From Eumeta japonica (Eukaryota > Arthropoda > Insecta > Lepidoptera > Psychidae), in assembly GCA_005406025.1 (NCBI GenBank), contig BGZK01002073.1:17496-81495 (forward strand): a stretch of DNA of 64,000 bases. The letters run 5' to 3'. The notes beneath the pieces are model-generated. The model was not told where the DNA came from. It made no database searches and saw nothing but the letters and a program-made list of their open reading frames with translations. Position 1 is the first letter of the stretch. The number at the start of each line of letters is the position of its first letter. Both the position numbers and the translations under genes were made by a program. Below are positions 13,101 to 27,400 of the stretch, piece by piece.

Positions 13101-16100
13101 AGTTATCAAATTGAAATTCATCGAAACGCAACCATACAACAGTGTCTGTGACGTCGAGGCCTATGGCAATAAATAGATTTTGTACAACAGTATTTTGCGA
13201 GTTATTCACGGAATTTGTAAGTTTTTGGAAAAACAGATGTGTTTTTTTGAATTTTTTGTTCACTCATATTATGAATGAGAACAGCTTTGACTAGATGCGT
13301 TCTCACAATCTGCCCAAAGTGGAAACGAATTTATCAATTTATATCCAGTATAAGGGCGTAATTTTAGCAGTAATACAAAGTCGACGTATATAAATAGATA
13401 TTATTCTCTATTGTATATACTGGATATTATTTAAAGTGCAGCAATACTTCAGACAGGAATGGTGAGGATCTTTCCTGCCGTTATGTCAAAATTTCTGATG
13501 AAAAAAAAATTGTCCGTCTGATTTTTGCTTGGATGATATTTGCTTTGGATAAGTAGATATTATTTAGTACTAGACACCTAAACATACATTTAATATGTAT
13601 CTCGTTTAATAAATTAATTGTCAAATTAGTTACTTTTACTTATAACAATTTCCTGCGTCTTTAACAGATATTTATACAATATCTGTTTTGCGAAATAGAT
13701 TATAAACTTAATGTCAAACAATAAATAACATTTTCTGATATATGTAAGTTTGCACCTTTGTTGGCGGCGTCCGAAGCCGAATTTCCAGCACCGGCTACCA
13801 GTTCGCCGGCCTTCTTGGCTTGTTCTTCCACGATGTGGGCCGCTTCCTGGGCCTTCTCTTGGGCCAGCTGCTCTGCATCCTTTTTCTTCCTGTCGAAGAG
13901 CGATGCAGTCTTCTCGCCGATGCTCTTGAAGGCTCCTATTGTATATTTAGGAATATGAGTTATGTATTTGCAATTTGTTTAGATGGATTTTTTGGAAAAT
14001 TAATATGAATTCCAACATTACTTGCGTATTTAATTAAAAAGCGAATTTCATGGTATAAGAACACTTCTAAAATTCTAAACTCCCTATTCGTAAGGGAATT
14101 ATAAATATTCCAAAAGTCAGTGTAAGAGCCTGAAAAATTATAAACGCTAATAGTACAATAATTATTCCTTATTTATTTGTGACAATGAAATATAGGCATA
14201 TTTCTAAGCCTACATACTTATTACAGTTTAATAACGCCGGTCTGCGACACGGGATATCGTCAGGAATGCCAGACCTGCAGCGCACCGCTGAGTACCTTTT
14301 TAAGTTACGTGCTATTATAACATCGATACACAGCGCCGGCCTAGGGGTAGGACGTTAATAACGTTATAGATTCTTGTCAAATTTATACGAAAAAAATGTA
14401 TTTTACGTATTGCTATACGATGAAAATGGATATTACCTTCACTAAAGCTTTCGTTCATTTCAGTACAGTAAAACAATGCGTTTTATTTCTTTGAAAATAC
14501 TACAACCTAAGTTTTACAGCTGTCGGACTTCACCTTTTCCACTGTCAACTCGTGTAATGCACTAGCTGTTTCTCCCGCGTTCATGTCTGTAGATAATTAA
14601 TAGTAACTATTGTAAATATTACTTTACAGTCGTTCCTATTTTCAATTTTGAATATACTTTACATAAATAGATTTTAGAGCCAATAGGAGCCCGCGCCGGC
14701 CTAGGGGTATAGCGAGGAGCGGTCGCTCCAGGCGCCATGTAACTAGGGGCGCTAAAAAACCAAACGCAAAACACAATTTTCAGCAAAAAATTAAATTTTG
14801 ATGTTGCTTTCGGAAAAACATAGAACAGTGCTACGGTACTTAAAGTTACTTGATTTAATTTAAGCTTACTATGTGTTGATGTTTGCATTAAAAACTTATT
14901 TTGAAAAATTAGCAATTATCGTTTATTTATTATGAAGCCGAATTAGAATTTCTGTAAAATTAGAGCACTGACTAGGGAAAAACAATTTCGCTCCACCTGA
15001 TCAAGGCCAGGGCCGGCGCTGACGATATAATTAAATACACCAACGCAAATAATGTAATTAAATAAGCCAGTAAAGGGGTTAAAAGTTTAATAACTTATTC
15101 TTATAATAACAATTTCTTTTAAACTCTGGGGCAGCCCGAATACTATGTGGCTACGCAATCAATCCAAAGGTCATTTGGCGGGATTTCCTTCTACTGGAAC
15201 TATTTTAATATCGTTAACTATGAAACGGGCAAGATCGACAATCAATTTCTTTACATACGTTTAACATCTTCTACATTTATTTATAAATGTATTTTAACGC
15301 GTACTTCGTACACTTTTTTAATTGGACCAAATTGAATAAATGAAGAATTACATCAGACGACTCCAATTCCGTCACACTCTTATTGTAGTCCGATTTCTAT
15401 GGCTCTATGCCTGGCCGTACCCATCCTCTTCATCCGGACCACGTAGCTATGGCAGATCCTTGCCTAGCATAACGAAACATGATGCGAGCGGTACAATTAC
15501 GGTGCACTCGCAATCAAAAATACGTCATATTTGTTTGTCACGAATATAACAACATCGTCCCTCTTCGCCCACTGAGCAACTCGGCACTATCGATTTTATA
15601 ACGGCGCCCGCCGACAGCGCGGCGGGACGCAGTGTCAAGGTTAAATAACACAACGCCACCTGATATCGCTAGTACAATAATACATCCTACAGATATTATG
15701 TGTCTTTTTCTTTAGTCGGCAAATTCGTTTTAGGTATGATCGTAAAATTGACTATAAGCATATGGAATAAATATAAATTTAGAATTTGCTCGATTATACG
15801 TAGTACCTACGCTAATAATATTGCAATGGCTAATTTTTAGCGAGCATTCGCATCACGAGAGAATTAGTTATAACAAAAAAAAAAACTTATGAATACAAAT
15901 TTAGTAAAATGATTTTTGAATGCAGAATTTTCTGGCTGTGAGCGGCAATAATCGATAAAAATTATTATTTATGAGAACTATTACAAAAAATATATAATTA
16001 TTTGCTATAAGATAGTTGCTACGTCAAAAAAACTCACCAAAATTTTTGTCTATCGGGTAGGCATGTAAAAATTCGTATTTGTTAAATATTGAACGTATCG

Positions 16101-19100
16101 TTACAATTATGACAAGAATAAAGGTCAAAATGTGATGCACTCGGATTGCCATGCCATCTAGTATATAATTAATGAATTTTACCTACGTGATGTGAATTGA
16201 TAAATTCTAGCATTATCTATTTGATGTGAGCCCAACACACGTGTATTTTGTTGTGTACAAAAATGAATGACCAGTGCACACCTAAGAATGATTACTAATT
16301 TTGCTTATGGGTAATTGTTTAGTGCTCTTTGTAATAAATTTAGCTAATATTGTGATACACGGTACATACCTGTCTGTCCTTTGAGATCTTGACGTTTAAT
16401 ATAGTTTATGGAAAACAACTACAGTAAGCATTATATACTAAAAACCTTCGATAAGGGCGAAAATTAAATGTCTACCTGTAGATTCGTTTAGCAATTTTCA
16501 TGCGGTAAAAAAATCCTCGTTTTTAAAAGATAACAATATCACACTCGTTTGGTTCTCGATCTCACTCTCATGAAGCCCGTTTTCGAAACCGGTTCCCATT
16601 TATGTTTCGATTCCAATCCCGTGCAAAATGGCGACCTAATGCCGTTCTCGGACTACCTCCGTCGTGTTGGTGTCACCGGTGGTAACAAAGTTAAAGTGGC
16701 TTCCTTTGCTCGTATGATGTGTTTGCAATTTTTATTTAACTCCTATTCCCCTCTGGTGACACGTGGTGAGGTTTTAGACTAAGCTTCCCAAAATCGTGTA
16801 TTTTTTTTTTGATACAAAATATCTTAAAAATTTTAAGGATATCATCTTTAATTACAGGTACAATGGCGCGTGGGACGGAGAGGAAAATCAGTGCCTGGGA
16901 GCGGTGAGTCAAAGAAAAAATAAATATACTCGATATCTAACTGCACCCTGTGATATTGCGTAAGACATTAGATACAGTCCAACTTATCTATTTCACATAA
17001 TTGCTATGTCAGCTTACAACTCGTCCACAGCTAAGGCAGAGTTAGTTAGAGGCAACTATCACAGCATCAGTAAAAGTTAGAGGAAGCTGACCACCGTCGT
17101 TACAGCAAGCTCTTCAAGGTACTGAACGACCGGTTTAATTTGACTCGTTTAAAAACTCATAGGACGATCTGCCCATGGCCATATTCGAATTCGGTATCGT
17201 TCGATTCGCTATCGATGTATTTCATCTCAAACATAAATGAATTTGCTTATTCTATGTCCACAAACGGGCGAAGCCGCCTACGAATAGTGGTGATACTGCG
17301 TAAACTTTGAGACTTCTTTTGCGCGTCCTGTTTATATCGACAGGGGCTGACTCGTGTTTGAAAGCTACTCCTAACTAAATAGAACAATATCGTATGTGTT
17401 ACTCCGTGACATAAAAAAAGCTTAGTTATAAAACTATAAAGTATATTAAAAAGCACGGAGGCAATTGATCTTTGCACTGCGACTTTCATGATTGCCGCAG
17501 GAATCGTAACTTTCCACGGGGGAAAATTGCTTACGTTGATTTCCGACGGTAAACATTTAAATATACAATAAGGTTTATAGTTCTAATTTTTTAATTCACA
17601 TCATCTATCGACATTTGCTATTGCGGACAGATAACGTATATAGCAACGACGTAATTATCCTCAAAATCTTACATGTAATGCTAAATAAAACAAAGTTTAG
17701 AATTTTCTTCATTGCGTTTTTTTTTCACGAACTCACTAATATACATAAAGTTGAAAAGCAACACTTTATCAAAGCAAAAATTTACATCGAAATCGTTAAA
17801 TCCATTTGTGAGACAGCTATGTATTTATTTATTGTATTGTAGTGTAGTATTGGTCACTTAAAACAATAAACACAGGTCCACACGCGGACGAAGCCGAATG
17901 CAAAAACTAGTTAAGCTAATTTCTTCATGGCACGAATCTACGCCGAGATTCACAACAATCGGTTTTGCCCGGTCTATATCCACGCGAACGAAGCTTTGGG
18001 TCAAAATTGGACTGATATAAATAGAGCAGTTATGTTTCTGTACGTTCCAAAACATATCCATTTGCCAGTTTGCCGTATGTCATCGAAATATTTTATACCT
18101 TTTAGAACATATCCATTTGCCAATTTGCCGTATGTCATCGAAATGTTTTGTACCTTTCAGAACATATCCATTTGCCAGTTTGCCGTGTGTCATCGAAATG
18201 TTTTGTGCCTTCCAGAGCATATCCATTTGCCAGTTTGCCGTGTGTCATCGAAATGTTTTGTGCCTTCCAGAACATATCCATTTGCCAGTTTGCCGTGTGT
18301 CATCGAAATGTTTTGTGCCTTCCAGAGCATATCCATTTGCCAGTTTTCGGTATGTCATCGAAATGTTTTGTGCCTTCCAGAACATATCCATTTGCCAGTT
18401 TGCCGTGTGTTATCGAAATATTTTGTGCCTTCCAGAACATATCCATTTGCCAGTTTGCCGTGTGTCATCGAAATGTTTTGTGCCTTCCAGAACATATCCA
18501 TTTGCCAGTTTGCCGTGTGTCATCGAAATGTTTTGTGCCTTCCAGAACATATCCATTAGCCAGTTTGCCGTATGTCATCGAAATGTTTTGTGCCTTCCAG
18601 AACATATCCATTTGCCAGTTTGCAGATGTCATCGAAATGTTTTGTGCCTTCCAGAACATATCCATTTGCCAGTTTGCCGTATGTCATCGAAATGTTTTGT
18701 GCCTTCCAGAACATATCCATTTGCCAGTTTGCCGTGTGTCATCGAAATGTTTTGTGCCTTCCAGAACATATCCATTTGCCAGTTTGCCGTATGTCATCGA
18801 AATGTTTTGTGCCTTCCAGAACATATCCATTTGCCAGTTTGCCGTGTGTCATCGAAGTCTCTCTAGTCGTTCAGACGTTAATACTGACAAAGATACAATC
18901 TCACAAACTTTCACTTTTGCAGTTTGGCCACGCGCGCGGTCGGCCAGCTCAAACAGAGATAGGCCGCTGATTGACGTTTGGCACATTTAACACTTGGCTT
19001 CGAATCTATCAGCAAACAGAAATAAATCAACGGGAAGTGGGAGGCGAGGGGCGTGCGAGTGAACTCGTGCGGGATCATTGCGCGCGAGTTGATTCACCGG

Positions 19101-22100
19101 TAACCGGATTGTAAGGGCACGCGCATAGCTTCGGTGAAGCGAAAAGATAAACTGCTAAATATGGGATTGAATTTGTAAAAAGGAAAATACGAGAGAAAAG
19201 TTAGGGCACTAACGGGAAGGATGGTATTGATGGTCTTCCGCCCGAGGTCTTCTGCATGAGGGAGTGCATATGGTTTCACTATAATATAACTCACGTATAC
19301 CTGCGGTAATTAACATAAGTTTTAGGATTCCATAGCAAGGTATAAATTAAACCCTTGTGGTTTGTCATGTCAATGTATATCACAGCCTTATAACTCCGCC
19401 ATTTTGTTAAATAATTTAATTAAAAATAAATGTACAAGCAGATAGAGACCTTTTGACTTAAACTTGTGCAATTGCAAATGTCGTTTAAGTTCATTGATCG
19501 ATATGAAATCCGGGATGCAGGAACCCCCACCTTTACCAAATTTTTCATCTTACTATTTTTTGGCGAGATAGACCACATAGCTTCGACATTTTATATCTTC
19601 AATTGTGTTATAAGTATATAATTAAGATAATAAGTAATTCAGATATTTAATTTATATCACCTCAAAGAAAAGAACGGAACTTTGTTGCCCGTCTGTTTTT
19701 TCTCAGAACTTTTTCTTAGGAACGGATAGAGACATCGAGTTGAAATTAACATAAAAGCACTAAAGGTCTGCGGTCACTCGGAGGCATTGAAAATCAAACT
19801 TGTAGATCAACACAATCATAAGATGGGCCTGTGCCACATATTCAACAATTCATTCGTCAAAACCTATAGGGTACTTCTCGCCGACCTAGAATCATGAAAT
19901 TTTGCAAAAGGCAGTCTCGCAGCTTGAGTAAAGGGTAAAATAAAAAATCCGAAATCGTTAATTTGTATTTGTAAAAATATAAAAACTACTTATCTGCCAT
20001 TACAAATCGACATTTGCATTTGGAGTATCGGCCGTCATGTACACTGACTCTGCGGTGAAGATTGAAGGTTTTCAAAAATAGCGAACTTGAAAATTTTTTC
20101 GAATTTTTTTTTTTTAAATATTTTTGTTCCAAACCTTCAGGGTACAAATCTCAATAGCACTTATCCGGTTTTGTTTTCGCGTTCGCACTCATCAACTGCA
20201 ATGCGGTTTTTACGTACTCCATTTGAAGTTATACCTATTTGAAAGTAAAATACAACATTCTAATCCAGGATTTCTATTTAGTGATCAAACAATTTTTATA
20301 AGTTAAAAATGCAGACGTTAGAGTCGGAAGATACTGGGTGCGAACTCGTATCACGGGCGAGTTGTTGAACTCAATTCAAATTAAGCTACTTGTTCTGTGC
20401 CCCGAAGAGCACGTATATGTTATCACCGTATCGGTTATAACGATTATTAGCAATCCCCAACACTCCCTGAGACAGCGTAGAAGAGGGTTTAAAATTCAAG
20501 CGAGGACCAAATTTTAATTGTACTTATTTATCGTCTGACCGACATGGCATTTAAGTGTTACGATCTGCATACAATCCGATGTCATTATCGCTACCTCCAC
20601 CTTAATTGTCAATGCATTTCTAAACAGCTTATCCATTTAACGCAAATTCGTCTTTCCCGTTAATCCTTAGCACGGTCGTCATCGGACCACGCTCCGGCCG
20701 ATTCCGAGCGAAAGACCAAAGCAACCTCGAATGTCCGTAAATGTAAAGGATATTTAAGGTGTTTCTTTAATATAGACTTATCCAATGTATGTGACATTGT
20801 AAACGTGTTTGTAGTGTCGAAGGCGAAACGCTTGTTCACGTCAATGAAGCTTAAAAGCGCATCGCATCAATGTTTTATAAATATCGCTGTATTCTTGGGC
20901 AGTACAACGTGTATTTATTCGCCCGTTTAAAAATAAGGCCATTAGAAATAGGCGCGGAATAATAGTAAAAAGCCTTGTAAGCGATCTCATATACCGTTGT
21001 GCGTTACGAAACGACTCCGGTTGTACATCATCCAATGACGAAACAGCGTTTATAAAGTGATGTGTGTATTCAAGGTTTGAATCGGACACTTTATTAAATA
21101 AGATAGATGTTTCAAAACTATCTCTATGAACGTAAAAGAATACGAGGTTATTTCGGAGTAGCAATTATAGCTGCGTCTAAGAATATTTTCTGATAATTTT
21201 AATAGTTAAAAGACAAATACATGGTTAAAATAACAAAGACAATAGTTATTTCTCACATCTATATGTTAATACATAAAATGAGACTAAAGAATGAATAGGC
21301 TACTATTTTAATATATAAATTCAGCGAAAGCTTCTCCAAAAGCTCCGAAATGGTGTAAACGCGCTAAGCATTAGACGCAATAGTTGAAAGCAAAGGTCAC
21401 ACGCGACGGTATCGCCGCGGCGAGTCCGTGGGCGTTTCATAAGTGCCGTCTGCGCAGTCAGATCGATAATCCGACCTAGAAACACTACGTTATGGCGCTT
21501 CTAACCCAGACTTGGCGACGCCGCTGCAATGCAGCTAGAAGCGCAGTGCTGCAGCCGATCGATAGGACTCACGGCACAAGGCCAACAAGGCTAACGCGTC
21601 GCTGCGGTCTTGTGGGAACCAAATGATGCACTTTTAGACGAAAACCATCTTTATTCATACCAGAGATACGTTTAATGTGGAAATTGAAGGATGTAATCTA
21701 GTGCAAAATAAAATATACATAGTACTGACATAATTAAATAGCTGTAAAACTATGCTTGTCCCTGGGTCCATTCTCCTTTCAAATTAGCGAAAACTAATTG
21801 ACCCACTTCCCTTGCCTTGTCCTGTTGGATGCAGCTCGATTATACGTCTAACTATTCTGACAGATTTATCAGATAATTTTGTCTTGAACATCTTTTAAAA
21901 TAGATGTTTGATATTTCACGAATGTAACTAGAAAATATTACGTCGTTAATGTAATCCACTTTAGATATCGCATCATATCAAATCACATTATATCAAGTAT
22001 TATACACCGTATTCGTTTCCTGATAGTTTTCATATATCAAATAAATCATTATCAAAACTAACACTATCATAATAATTTTGACGTAATTTAAACCTTATGA

Positions 22101-24377
22101 ATAAACATGTATAATTTTGAAGTTTATTTTATGTTTTTGAAAATAGGGTGGGGTATAACGATACATGATATTAATCAATAGGAAAAAAAAAGATTGTGCA
22201 ACCGTAGATATAAAAATTCCTATACTTGCTTTTTTCACATTTCATTTATCCGCTATGATCGACTCCGCTATGAATTTCCTAGCTATATCATCAATTCTTA
22301 ATTTTTGTGTCAAATAACAACTGAGAAAAAGGATGTAACTAAGAGACAAAAAGCAAACTACCCAATAAAATTATTTCGTATGAGTTCCGTTTTAAATTTT
22401 TGTAAAAAGTACCTACGTATAATTATTACATATTGTACCTACAACTATACATATGCAATTGTAATGCAATATTTTGTTATAAGTCGGTTTATTCTAGCGG
22501 TACCGGTGAGTCTAGACTTAAAGGCCTGCAGACCAAAACATTACTAGCCGTTCTCGACAATCGATACGATGGCAGTATAGACAAACCGTGTCGTGTGACG
22601 GCGGTATTACTCGAGTGCCTTCTGAAACTATTTTATTTATAATTTTCTGACTACTAAAATCATCGTTTTTTTTTAAATGTAACAAATCATCATAAAAGAA
22701 GGTCATATGAAACGCAAAAGGAGAACATTCAAAGGCAATACGGTCATATATACCTACCACTTACTCAGAGTATGACGTGGCTTAATCTCGATGACGTAAT
22801 CGAAAAGTATGTTAATGACACCCAGTCGAGCTATTAAATTGGGTAGAATTTTTGATATTCATCTATAAATCTATTTATTTAAACAACATATATTTAAGTT
22901 CGAGTTCAGAAATGAGACGAGTTCACGAAATAATGAACCAGTGTAATTAATAAGTGTTTATATTTCGTTGTATAAAAAAACTCTAAAAACGACTTTTCAA
23001 AATTCTTATAATAATTTTATTGGTTGATAACACTATTCGAAGCGTTTGTAATAACAATATTGGTTGAACACTTCCAAAATACCTTAACATCGTTTTTCAG
23101 ATCTGCGTAATATTGTCTGTGAATAAACAGATTTATTTTGCACCGATGATCTAGATACTACGATCGTGTAATTTAGTTTAAGCAATGCTTTTTTACCTTT
23201 TTGTAATGCATGTTAGCAATTATTTCAAGAAGAAAATACACAACAGTTTAAAATTTTTAACTTTTTTTTTTGAGTTATAGCTTTTTATAATGAAGTAGAT
23301 TATAATATCGTAGATATATCTGTTGTTCTAGATTTTTGTCTTACAGTTGCTAAATAGAATGAAACTACGAAGAGATTATTCATAAATTGCGTCACGGGAA
23401 TTTCCTTGTCACACATCGTCACATTTGTGTGACCACTCCACACCACACTGTAACATCTGGTGCGATGTTATATGTTTAGCAACTATTTAGATATTATTAA
23501 ACGAGAACAGCGTTGTCAAAATAAAGTTTAGCGACAAGATAAAAAATTTTAAGTTTTAATATTTTGTTTTATATATGTGACGTCACGAAACTTATACCTA
23601 ATTCGTCTCTCACCCTCTTCTGTCACACTTTGTATACCCCCTCCCGCCCGTGTAACGTGTGACGCAATTTATGGATGGCGCCGTAGCTCCGGGAAATAGC
23701 TACAAGGCAATCCGGAACCTTCTAAGCAAAATGAAATCCCATGTGGCCACGTTGCAAACGGAAACAAAATCTCAGGCACGTCATCGCATTAGAAAACAGT
23801 CTAAGAATAACTTTTCAAGGTTTGCTTACTTACCTAACACCTCTATCAGAGATAAGTACGCATGATGATATCCGGCCCTAATACATAATTTATACAAATA
23901 GAATATTATGGCAGAATCGATGCAACGTTCTCGAAGAAAAACAAGATCTATTCCCGTTCTCGGTGCGCAGACACGGAATATCGAGAGACTCGAGTGAGGC
24001 TCTGTTGGCGAAACATTCGAATCGAAACGTATGTTAAAGGTCACAAAATATAGTACGTTACGTAAACAAGTTATATATAGGATACGACGTCGCTTCCTAA
24101 TGTACGTGAGTGTGAAATAGCAAGAAACAAGCAACAATGTTTCTTTTATCGTCAATAGCGCTCCACGTATTGACCACTTGCTAAAACTTGACGTTAAAAT
24201 TTAGTATTTAAGAGAAATTCATTTCGTTTACAATTACGGCATAATTTATACATAAGTAGAAATGGAAAAAATAAATGGAAGGTGTTATCGAGTCTAACGA
24301 TGAATGAAAAATTTTATGCACAATAAATTAATATTTCATTATGAAAATATTGCCAATATTGCCAACATACTTTCAGA

Positions 24378-24447
<70 letters not shown>

Positions 24448-27400
24448 TTAAGTAATCATACAATACCAAAACAACATTGATTTTAACACGCTTTTTTAAG
24501 CTTGGGTTGTAACTATGTATGTAATGTAATCTTTGAGCGTAATTTTCATCGGTTTCTAGAAGTCTGATCAACTTGAAACTTTGCACACATCTTAAGGACC
24601 GATGACAATACAATAATTTGATAACAGTTTCCCATTATCCTTATTAGGACCGCAAGGATTAATATAAGCTTGGGTTGTATGTATCTATGTATGTAACGGA
24701 ATCTTTGAGCTTAATTTTCACCATTTTCACCAATACAATATTTTGATAAGTTTATCCTCTTATCCTGATCAGGATCGCCAGGATCGAATAATTTCGTCAC
24801 GTATTGTCTGCGTGAGAGCAAGTGGGTTGCTCTATATACGAAAAATGTGGCACAAAGCGCCCCACGCTTTTTCCACAATAATACTAGTATTTTTCGTCAT
24901 TGTTCATTATTTTTTTGAGTTCATATTAAGGATTATTTTTCACTTTTTAGTTTAATGTGCTTTAAAAACGTGTTTTTTTAGTTTTTTTTAACTATATTTA
25001 TTTTTAGTAATGTATGATCAATATATCTAGGTACATATAATGCATACAATATTTATGTTAATTGTAACACGGTAGCAGTGTAAACACAGTAACGATTACA
25101 CTGTTAATTTTAACATTACACTGTTTTATATTATTATTACGAATTTATTATTAATAGAATTATTAGCTTGCATTACGCAAGGAGTATGTCGAACGAGGCT
25201 ATAACTAGATACCTCACATACAAAGTCTGATCGGGATTCGAATTTGGCAAGAGGTCAAGAGAATTTTGTCGAGAATTGCTGAACGCTATCATTAGTATGA
25301 TAACTAATGCAAAACGATCGTTTGAGGAAGACCAAGTGGTACGATTTTCGAATCGATATTAAATATTAAAATTTTCATTAATAACAAAAACAGAAAACAA
25401 AATTGTAATCTGATGAACCGTGAACGGAAATAACAAAGATTATTTTCTGTGTCTTTATTGAAAAATGAATTTATAACGTGTCAAAACACTTTTTCACTCG
25501 AATGAAGACGTCATAATTACAGCGATCACCATTGAACACCTACAGCGTCAATCGCCTATACCGTGAGGGTACATGAGTGGCGCATTTATCCGCTCTTACC
25601 AAAAAAGTAACAGCTGGACCTCATAGTATTGTAATTGCATTAAAAATAACAGTTCACAAAGTCGGTAACTTTCTGATAGAAAATCGTTAACACATACCTG
25701 ATCATCATCTATCAATAAATTATATTACAAAAATGTATTGCAGTACAACAAAAACAGTAACTTGGATTTAAGTGGCTAATAGTTAAATTATTTTATCTAA
25801 TTTTTCTCTATGTTCTAAAAATTTACTTTTCTCTATCTCAATAGAAAAAAAAGCAAACGGTTAAATGAACAAATATGAGACTGAGAAATCAGTGAAAAAC
25901 AAACTAGATAATAAAAACATTTGATTGCTTACTACATAAATTAATCAACAGTTGTGGTCTAGTCCAGCTGGTTTTTATTTAGTAAATTAATTAATTTCAT
26001 TATTTTTTTTTAATAAATTTCCCTTTTGAAGTGCTCCTCCAAAAACCCACGGTATTTGCTCCTTACGATTTTTAAAACAAAATCCTAGCACATTTCAACC
26101 ATAAAAATATCCATAGCATTTCAAATATTTATAGGCACCTAACTTAATTTCTAAATGTATTTATAATAACCAGCACCCAGTGGCCTTAACAAGTATTACC
26201 TTGTATTGCGCTCATAGTGGTTTAATATCAACTACTCTTGGGGCAGGTGCACGAGATCACAGCACTTGCAAGTACAAAGCGTAGGACGATCCAACAATGA
26301 CTGAATCTTCACGTGAGCAAGATAAGACGTAGGCTGATACTACCTACTGAAATACGTTCGAAGCGTTAATTTACGGTTCGTAAAACATTCGGGTGATAAC
26401 TCAATTTGTCGACGCAAAGCACAATGCTTGTACTGTCGGCAAGCGGAAAGTTAGGTTTCATTGGGTCCGTAGCTGACTTTCTGTTCTTCCTTGACACGTA
26501 TGTGTATCGATCACTTCTTTGTAAACTATTTTATATTACACGACTCTAGAAGGCCTTGTACGATCCGTATTAAAGACATTCAATAATGAAATATCTCATC
26601 AACACATGTGCCACTTCGGCGATCAACCTGATGCAATATAAAAACGGCTAATTAAAGCTAATGAATTTTATGTAATACCCACATATAAGTGCATGATAAA
26701 CGTCTGATTTTTCAATTATATTTAAGAAAATTGACCGTTTGATAGGTAGAATTGACATTTGGTTGTGATTACAAAACCTTTTATTGTACGTGGCTGTTCA
26801 GATTCATATAGGTATTACGGCAAAGATTTTAAGATTCTTAACCGACTTCAAAAAAAGGAGAAGTTTTTATCTTTGTCTGTATGTATTTTTTTTATTCATA
26901 CTCTCAGCATACATATGGTCAATGACATACATGTCATTAAAAAATCATCTATTGTAATAAGTACTCCGGAAAAATATTTCAAATTCTACATTGTATTAAC
27001 AATTTTAGAACACGCTGAGATAGATGGAAAACAAACCTTCGTGAAGTATTTCCGTGATTATTTTAGACTAAAGTGGTTTGATTAGTACTTGAGTGAAGAA
27101 TGTCGGGTGCTCTATTCTAACTTTTAAAGTATTTATCAGAATGTGTAACACACCGACAAAATATTTTATTAAAGTTATAGTAAAGTATACTTAGCTAAAT
27201 GTAAAGTATACTTAGCTAAATATATAAGTCATAATCTTTTATATATTACTTACTCAAAAATTTAAAATAGTGAAAAGAAACCAACAAAATTAATACCTAT
27301 GCACATGGAAAGATTAATTTCAAACTTTTTGCGTATAAAACAAATTTTTAAATTTTTTATACGAAATATCGTTATTTTTATGTTTTTTGTCTTTAGAATA

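Noticed and set aside
14619..14915. Minus-strand 98-codon frame with APSYMAPGATAP
   Set aside because: It lies inside dispersed repeat copy B, and the matching region of copy A does not keep the frame.
17927..18990. Three long overlapping plus-strand frames of 210-280 codons
   Set aside because: All are produced by the 55-bp tandem repeat, which lacks stops in every plus frame. There is no splice or start context.
20841..21164. Minus-strand 107-codon frame
   Set aside because: No recognised domain, no splice sites placing it in a gene and unremarkable composition. Probably chance.
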